64,000 nucleotides of DNA from Tetmemena sp. SeJ-2015 (lineage: Eukaryota; Ciliophora; Spirotrichea; Sporadotrichida; Oxytrichidae): contig JAJKFJ010021624.1 in NCBI GenBank assembly GCA_027382625.1, positions 156,615 through 220,614 of the forward strand, read 5' to 3'. A program made the translations under genes and the position numbers. Shown here one piece after another: positions 58,106-64,000 of this stretch. Every line of letters starts with the position of its first letter. Positions within the stretch are counted from its first letter, which is position 1. A model generated the notes under the pieces. It worked only from the letters and a program-made list of their open reading frames with translations, had not been told where the DNA came from and did no database searches.

Positions 58106-60632
58106 ATGCAAGCACCCTCACTCTCTGATAACACTCAGAACATGTCAAGTGAGTTCCCCTCCACTAATCTATTTTCTATTATAATATAATCTCGCTGAGA
58201 ATTTGCAATACTTCGTGCCTAAGAGCCAAGAGATAGAAACCTTCATAAATATAAACACCCACAGCAAAATAGAAGACTCTTAAATAACTTTCTTTACTTT
58301 TAATTAAGCAACAACATTCTTAGCTAGTAATAGCAGCAGTAGTCAACTATTTTGAAAAGTTCAGTAGCCTCGCAGGATATGAGCACTCAGCAGTAGATTT
58401 CTTAAATTCAAACGGGCAAGTAATCGAAGGGGTCAAAGTTAGCCACCAATTCTCAAACTTCTTTAAAGTAAGGCAAGTGGAACCAGTCAACAAAGGCCCT
58501 CAACACTAATAACTCCTCAGCTTCTAAGTCAAGAATTTTAAATATCACAATATATTTTATTGTTTAAGTAAAATCTATCTGCCCAAAAGAATTAGCAGTA
58601 GCTATTACCCTCTGCTACTAGCCAATCATAAATATTTGATGTTTCAGCTCATGATCCCAACTATTTCCATTGTTAATTTATAATTCTATTTCCAGCATCA
58701 AACTTCTCAAATTGCTTTCGCACAAGAATCTACACAATTCTTATTAAAAGCTCAATTCAATTCTAAGAAAGTATTAGTTTAAAGGCTTTTTAAGCTAATT
58801 TATTAGAAAAAGGCTTTAATTTTTGATTAGAATCTCTATAATCCATAAAGGAGACGAATCACTTATTAAAGTTGAATGATGCCATAACAAGAAATAAGAT
58901 CCGAAAGACTGAGAGGGGATGCGAGGAGCTCAAAGAAGAACAATCTAAACTTCAGAAAGTTATCCAGAAAGTTGAAAAGCAACACTCAACTGACGATATT
59001 TATCTTTTCGATGATTTTAAAACGAGTAGTATCTTGTTAAGCAAAGAGAGTTGTAGGCTAGATTCGAAATTGAGCTAGCTCTTCTTCATCTCAAGCTTGC
59101 AATTACAAAGGAGAATGAGAATTAGCAACATGCTGATAGTAAGGGACAAAAGGTTAATTAAGATGAAGGCCACGAGACTAGAGCGAAACTGATGGCTGAG
59201 TATCAAAATTTGATTTCTTTGCTCGACCAGATGCAGCACTCTTAGAAAGATTCCTCTACTTGTCTTTAGTAACTAAATTAGATTGAGACCACTCTTTGTT
59301 AGTCCAGAGGATAGCAATTCAATTCAGGTTTTGGAAATGAAGGCTTGCAATAGCACTAATTGGAGTAGGGCATGATGGTGAGTCCTCCTTATCAAAATAT
59401 TTGTCTCTTTTCTTTAATGAGTGGAGATGGACTAAACTAAATCATAATAGAAGTAGTGGATGTGTATGAGAAAAGCATTTAGAGAAAGAATGGAGAGATT
59501 GACAGGATTAAATCCTGTCTCTAAAGAGAGAAAGCTAAGCTCAAAGATCATTAAATAAACTTTGAAGAGTGATAAATCTGTCTCCATTTTATAAGAGGAC
59601 AAGGAGAATGTTATGAGGTAGGTGCAGCTTCTAAAGCAGAAAAGAGTAGTTTAACAAAAGCAGATTCATGATCTGCAAAAGAAAGTGGAAATCAACCAGA
59701 GATCAACACTTGTGGATTTGCTGATATCTAACAACGTAACTTGCGAGCAAGTGGCTTAACAGTAGCTCCAATACAATTAGTTGCATAACTCTCACAGCAA
59801 TATCCTCGTTGATAAGATCAATCAAAGTGCCAGCAGTCTCCAAGACTTTGGCATGGCCTTTAAAAATGGAAACTCAGCTCAGAACACAGATATGGACATC
59901 ATTTCAGGAGTGCAGACTATTCAGATAGACCTTGGCCGAGTATAGGAAGAGAGTTAGCAAAGTGCTAGAGGTAACTCCTAAAAGAGCTTAGCAGGCAAGA
60001 AAACTTAAGCTGAAGTTGCTTAGAAATCAGCTAGAGGAATGTAAAGTTCAAGGTCCAAGGCTGCTCTCACTGGAGTCAACAAAAATAAGAACAAAGAGAA
60101 TGCTAGCATTATAATTATAACATATAAAAGTTTAGTTTAAATGCAAGTTCTTCAAAGATTTGACAGCATATAATTCTTAAAATTCTTTGGACAGTATTTT
60201 CACTAAAAGAATCATGCATATTCTTTTGAAATTGAAAATCTTAAGTTTAAATAAATTCCAAACCGAAGTAGTCACAATCCTTCAAACTAAAGAAATGCTG
60301 ACTTCTTTAGGGTTTAGAAACTTGAGTTAAGCTAGTATCCTGATCAAGCGATAGGGGAGATGCTTTTGGCATTGAAGTCGAAATCAAGCCTACAAAGAAA
60401 TATTAGTAAAGTTGAAAGGGATTTTACATTTAGAGAGAGTTATATGGGCGAAGTTTGTTTCACCATCGGCAAATATTCGCTCACTCGATTCTTTAATAAC
60501 AATTAAAGACTCATTTATCAGGAATCTCTCATAAATTAAATCAAGTTCCTCTTTATTTAATTCTTTCATGGTGAATGGAGATTGGAAGTGTAGAAAATTA
60601 TAACAAGTAAGGATAATGATTATTGGACTTAC
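58106..60632 (+). CDS. Glutamine-rich coiled-coil protein
   Basis: Starts MQAPSLSDNTQNMS, followed by a GTGAG intron or IES. Then AENLQYFVPKSQEIETFI, a Gln/Ser/Thr-rich stretch whose Gln are mainly TAG/TAA (ILSQQQQQQSTILKSSVASQ), and coiled coil: RKTERGCEELKEEQSKLQKV, ALLHLKLAITKENENQQHAD, AEYQNLISLLDQMQHSQKDS, LKQKRVVQQKQIHDLQKKVE. The late part reads SLQDFGMAFKNGNSAQNTDM and a basic linker. The last open frame reaches TGA at about 60632, where it meets the carrier gene head-on, so the real end may be earlier. No family assigned. Confidence 0.6.
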
Positions 60633-61550
60633 TGATCAGTGATAGATTTGTAGGCACCGATTGAGCTGATCATGGGAAGGAGAGCTATAGACCTGGGTAC
60701 TGCACCTCTGTATAGTCCTCCGAGGCCCTCGATGGCGTAGATGCCACGCATCATCTTGAAGGTCTATCCGAAAGTGTGATTATTGTTTTGAGTTTGGATG
60801 TGCACACGGGCCACTTCGAAGGGATGTGACACAAAATGCTAAAATAAATACTTATCACATATCACATATCACACATCTTGATTTAATCTTTATCATGTTA
60901 TTTGTTGGTTGTATGCCTCCGAGACCATAGAGGACGGCGACTGAAGTTTGCGAATATCCGTTGAGTGAGGGCTGAACTCCGATGGCCAAGATAGTGTTAC
61001 GGAGGAGAGTTGGAACCAGTCCAAGGGTGAAGGGACGAATAACGTTCATGCCTCTCATAACCTCTTTGAGTGACTGTGTATAGGTGGCAGGCTCAACAGT
61101 TTAATTAAAGACTCAATACCTTATCTAAAGTGAAGAGTTTTGTGGAGAACTTATCTTCTGACTGCAAGTACTTGCAGAGGGTTGGATAGAAAAGTTCCTA
61201 ATAGCAGGCCAGCAATTGCATCGCCTTATTCCATTTAGCCTAGCTCAGCACTCTTTGAAACTACAACTCCATACAAGAATCTAATCTAAAGGCCTAAAAA
61301 GGATTAATCTATTTTATATGAAGAAAGCTGGGAGGAATCCTCTGTAGAGACCCTTGTAGAGGTTGCCTTTCTCCTAGAGTGAGAGAATCTCTCTTGGGAT
61401 TCTCTCAGCGCCCTCCTTGGCGAGAGAAGTTTGCAAGATGCGGTTGGTCTTGATAACATCAAGTGGGTAGGTCAGCACTGGGAACATCTTTACTTATCCT
61501 ATTATACCTCACTTAAAACCTATTTTGAAAAGTTAAGGGATCTAAGCCAT
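60573..61550 (-). CDS. Mitochondrial carrier family (SLC25) protein
   Basis: Three-repeat inner-membrane metabolite carrier. Repeat motifs: VLTYPLDVIKTNRILQTSLA (first), FLSNPLQVLAVRRQ (second), VSHPFEVARVHIQTQNNN (third), each matching the Px[DE]xx[KR] carrier signature loosely. After the third come MMRGIYAIEGLGGLYRGAVP and SIGAYKSITDQ. Inserts split the repeats near 61280-61320, 61085-61125 and 60840-60890. The start MAQIPQLFKIGFK is followed by an in-frame TGA (61509-61511), then GIIGQVKMFPVLTYPLDV, so the first helix depends on reading TGA as an amino acid or on an unseen IES. A TAA after SITDQ would be the natural end; the next TGA is at 60573. The substrate is unknown. Confidence 0.8.
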
Positions 61551-61885
61551 ATCTCTATTTTGAATATAATTTTTAACAATTAATTAAAATTATCATTTTC
61601 AATTAGTTCAACCCTTTATTATTTTTTAATATAATTCAGAGAACCTTAGAGTGAATAAAGGAGATAGATATTTAATTTGAAGGTATCCCTGGGGAGAGTA
61701 ATCCTTAATAATTTGAAGTTTGGGTTTGTGCGATTATTGAATTTGATTTTGTGTGTGCCAGAGCGCACTTCATCAATAAAATCCTTTCAAATTCTAAAAA
61801 TAATATCGCTCATATAGAATGGATTCAAAATATATATTCTATTTTTGGTTTGAACAATAAATTAAAAATTTAAAGACTTAAAAAA

Positions 61886-62460
61886 ATGAGAAAAAACCAA
61901 CGAATTCACCGCACTTTCCTTGTGTTCGTGATATCCTGCTACTACCAGATCTCCTCTGCAGACCAGAAGAGCTCCAGAAAGATCAAGGTCAAGAGCTAAA
62001 TAATTTATTGAATGATATGCATGTACGATAGAATATAATTTGAGAGCCCCTGGTCTGACTTCAACACCATGATCAGTGGTTTCAAGTTTGACGACATCAT
62101 AGCATACTACGCTAACGTTCTCTGGAGCGTCTTCTCTCCAACCTTCGCTGGAGCCTACAGAGCCATGGGTTAAATAACGCACTTACTTTGTTTTAATTGT
62201 TGGTTACTACGTTTACGGCCTAGACACCACTTCCAATAAGTGTCGATTAACTTCAACAAATAGCATGTACTTCACTCTTGTTAAATGACGCTGAAGAGTA
62301 TTACCCCACTTACTGGTTCGACTTCCTCATGCTCCCCACCCGCAAGACCTACACTGACTTCTTCGGATACAGCAACCACATTACAGCTCCATACCCCACC
62401 CTTGACCCCACCGTTTGAGGAGGAAGACCACCACCAGCATACCAATGGTGTGTAGAATAA
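61886..62460 (+). CDS. Strongly codon-biased secreted or membrane protein, unknown
   Basis: Begins MRKNQRIHRTFLVFVISCYY, a signal-like start. After inserts it gives ESPWSDFNTMISGFKFDDII, AYYANVLWSVFSPTFAGAYR, VGYYVYGLDTT, then NDAEEYYPTYWFDFLMLPTR, KTYTDFFGYSNHITAPYPTL. Codons are C-ending and GC-rich compared with every other gene here, suggesting high expression. A TGA (62416-62418) falls in DPTV-TGA-GGRPPPAYQW, where the frame still looks coding. Frame changes near 61990-62030 and 62175-62290 are IESs or introns. Family not recognised. Confidence 0.55.
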
Positions 62461-63477
62461 CTAACTATCATTCACTTTATGATTTGAGCAATCTAGACTG
62501 TTAACCACCTTCTCAAGTTGAATTCCATCGTTTTTAGATGGCTAATTTACCTTAAACACCTTGGAACGCTCATTAATTGATTAAAAGTTATACAAATGTG
62601 TCCTCTTTCCTTATCGTTGAAAATGGTTTAAGCGTTATTCATTTTCTTCTCTCTCCACTTTCTGCCATTAAATTGTTTAATCACTCAATTAATCACTTCA
62701 CTTTTATATAATTTAATATTAATGCGAGGGGAATCAAAGAAAGCATATTAATTATTGTATTTTTATTCTTTATTCAATTCAAATACTCTAATTAAAAAGG
62801 GGAATTTTGAATGGAATCAAAAAGTTTAAAAATTCAATCAAAAAGCTTGCTGTTTTTAATTTAATTAGAATAAGATTTAGAAGAGAAAAAATGATAATGA
62901 GAAAATTTCTATTTTTGGGCTTTATAAATGAAAATTAGTAAATGAAGATTGTACAAATTAAAATTTACTCAATCACTTGATAATAAAAATAACTAAAATT
63001 TTTAGCGCTAATCTTTTAGATTGTGGACTGATCTACAAGCCCTTTCTCAAATTACCCTTTTGAAATATTTTTAATTTGTTTCTTAACTTTTCTAAATAGT
63101 TGGTAAAATATAAATAATTTATAACATTCTGAATACCTTTTTTCCATTTTTTAAATTTTTGCTTGTTTAAACCCCCAAATTTTTAATAACTACTTAAACC
63201 ATTAGCAAAAAAACAATATTTATTTCTAGTTTAATATAAATTGTTTAGGATTAATAAACTTAAAAAAACCTATAAAAATTATCTCCTTTCTTAGAAAAAA
63301 GAGATTTTTAATGCTCTAACAAAAATTTTTTAAAAAAATTTTTGGTTGGTTTAAAGAAAATTTGTAATAATTTGTTTTTAATTTTATAAATAAAAGTTTT
63401 TAAACTTAATTAAAAATTTGAATTTAACCCTCTAATTTTTAATTCCCCCTTTAAAATATTTTAATAAACTAGAAATA
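62461..63477. other. AT-rich stretch, no gene seen
   Basis: One kilobase of very AT-rich sequence with homopolymer runs and no supported frame in the ciliate code. It is a candidate for germline-limited spacer DNA. Confidence 0.6.
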
Positions 63478-64000
63478 TCTCACCTCATTAACCAACTAGT
63501 TGCACCGCTCTTGAATGGCTAACTTCAGCAAAGCCTCTGCCTCTAGCTTACTCTCCAACTCAGACTGGTTGTCATTCTTTTTGTGTGAGTTGAATTATCT
63601 CATTCAGGACTATAAGTATATTAAAAAGTGAAAATAATCTAGCAATTATTTAACTTACCCCTTATTCTATATTCATAGTCCGCCTCCTTCTTAGTTGAAG
63701 ACTTCATTATCTTGAAAAATTGAGCCAAAAGCTTTGAGTACACAAGATTGAAGGGGGCAAAATCACCAAGCTTTGCTGAAAGCTCTGGATATTAATCCAA
63801 ATACACTAAACAAACAAAATTAAGCCTCTTACTTTTTAGATAGCTGACTAAACTTACATTTAAAGGTAAAGGCATCATCCCTCACAAAAGAAGGCATCTA
63901 ATCGTTCTTCAAAAGCATATAGCTCTACAATTTTAGATTATTGTACAAAGAGAATCTTTCAAAGGGTATTGCACTTCCTCCTATAGTCTAAGTTAACAAT
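63478..64000 (-). CDS. Unknown protein, partial at window end
   Basis: Segments on the minus strand: LYNNLKL, LLKNDQMPSFVRDDAFTFK, a short GTAAG intron, YLDQYPELSAKLGDFAPFNL, VYSKLLAQFFKIMKSSTKKE, ADYEYRI, then a break and KKNDNQSELESKLEAEALLK, LAIQERCNQLVNEVRYF. The upstream part lies outside the window, and the 3' end is unclear because no TGA follows soon. No family recognised. Confidence 0.5.

Noticed and set aside
61862..62182. 106-residue minus-strand frame
   Set aside because: Antisense shadow of the codon-biased plus-strand gene, whose C-ending codons create long antisense frames.
1..64000. CRISPR arrays, operons, Shine-Dalgarno sites, rRNA genes
   Set aside because: No regularly spaced repeats, polycistronic gene runs or rRNA-like segments; gene structure is clearly eukaryotic.

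Overview
This window looks like germline (micronuclear) DNA of a ciliate. In every recognisable gene TAA and TAG are read as glutamine inside conserved domains (FEN1, DNA ligase, CKS1, CFAP410, SEL1L). Introns are very short (about 23-75 bp, GTAAG...TAG). Conserved proteins are also cut by short AT-rich inserts that are not GT-AG introns but lie between direct repeats of 2-13 bp. Removing the insert and one repeat copy restores the protein exactly. These are internal eliminated sequences (IESs) with pointers, as in spirotrichs such as Oxytricha and Stylonychia. I cannot name the species. Several otherwise intact genes carry an in-frame TGA, so the stop-codon assignment may be more relaxed than in Oxytricha.

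Layout. 1-0.67 kb: start of a YANK-like AGC kinase (-). 0.77-14.2 kb: a SEL1L/HRD3 gene in three blocks, in genomic order C-A-B on the minus strand, although the protein order is A-B-C. Between A and B lies 10.4 kb holding an MT-A70 methyltransferase, a DDE transposase, a two-intron unknown gene and a SecA-type helicase-like gene, none of which shows an IES. 14.5-15.5 kb: ankyrin gene. 15.7-21.6 kb: DNA ligase I, split by a 3.07-kb IES that contains a whole importin-alpha gene. 21.77-22.2 kb: a GC-rich island of foreign composition. 22.5-22.7 kb: one copy of a short dispersed element. 22.8-23.5 kb: unknown secreted protein. 23.4-27.9 kb: Q/P-rich coiled-coil protein (-). 28.2-33.3 kb: TMEM131-like (-). 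33.2-33.8 kb: unknown (-). 33.9-38.7 kb: GAPVD1-like RasGAP/VPS9 protein, with a 143-codon gene on the opposite strand inside its first gap. 38.8-39.6 kb: TMEM135-like. 40-43.7 kb: Q-rich basic protein. 43.9-45.2 kb: FEN1 (-). 45.2-46.0 kb: unknown (-). 46.1-47.2 kb: CFAP410. 47.4-48.1 kb: four-TM SCAMP-like (-). 48.4-48.7 kb: CKS1 (-). 48.9-52.9 kb: two coiled-coil or low-complexity proteins. 53.0-54.8 kb: coiled-coil protein (-). 54.9-56.4 kb: FSP1/AIFM2-like oxidoreductase (-). 56.6-58.0 kb: signal-peptide protein interrupted by the second copy of the short element. 58.1-60.6 kb: coiled-coil protein. 60.6-61.6 kb: mitochondrial carrier (-). 61.9-62.5 kb: strongly codon-biased secreted protein. 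63.5 kb to end: partial unknown gene (-).

The genes are mostly ordinary housekeeping genes (replication: LIG1, FEN1; import: importin-alpha; cell cycle: CKS1; ER and endosome: SEL1L, TMEM131, GAPVD1; cilium: CFAP410). They do not form operons. The interest lies in germline architecture: a circularly permuted scrambled gene, nested genes, an IES that looks like a short retroposon insertion, and recurrent in-frame TGA. All gene ends are approximate wherever an undetected IES could lie.
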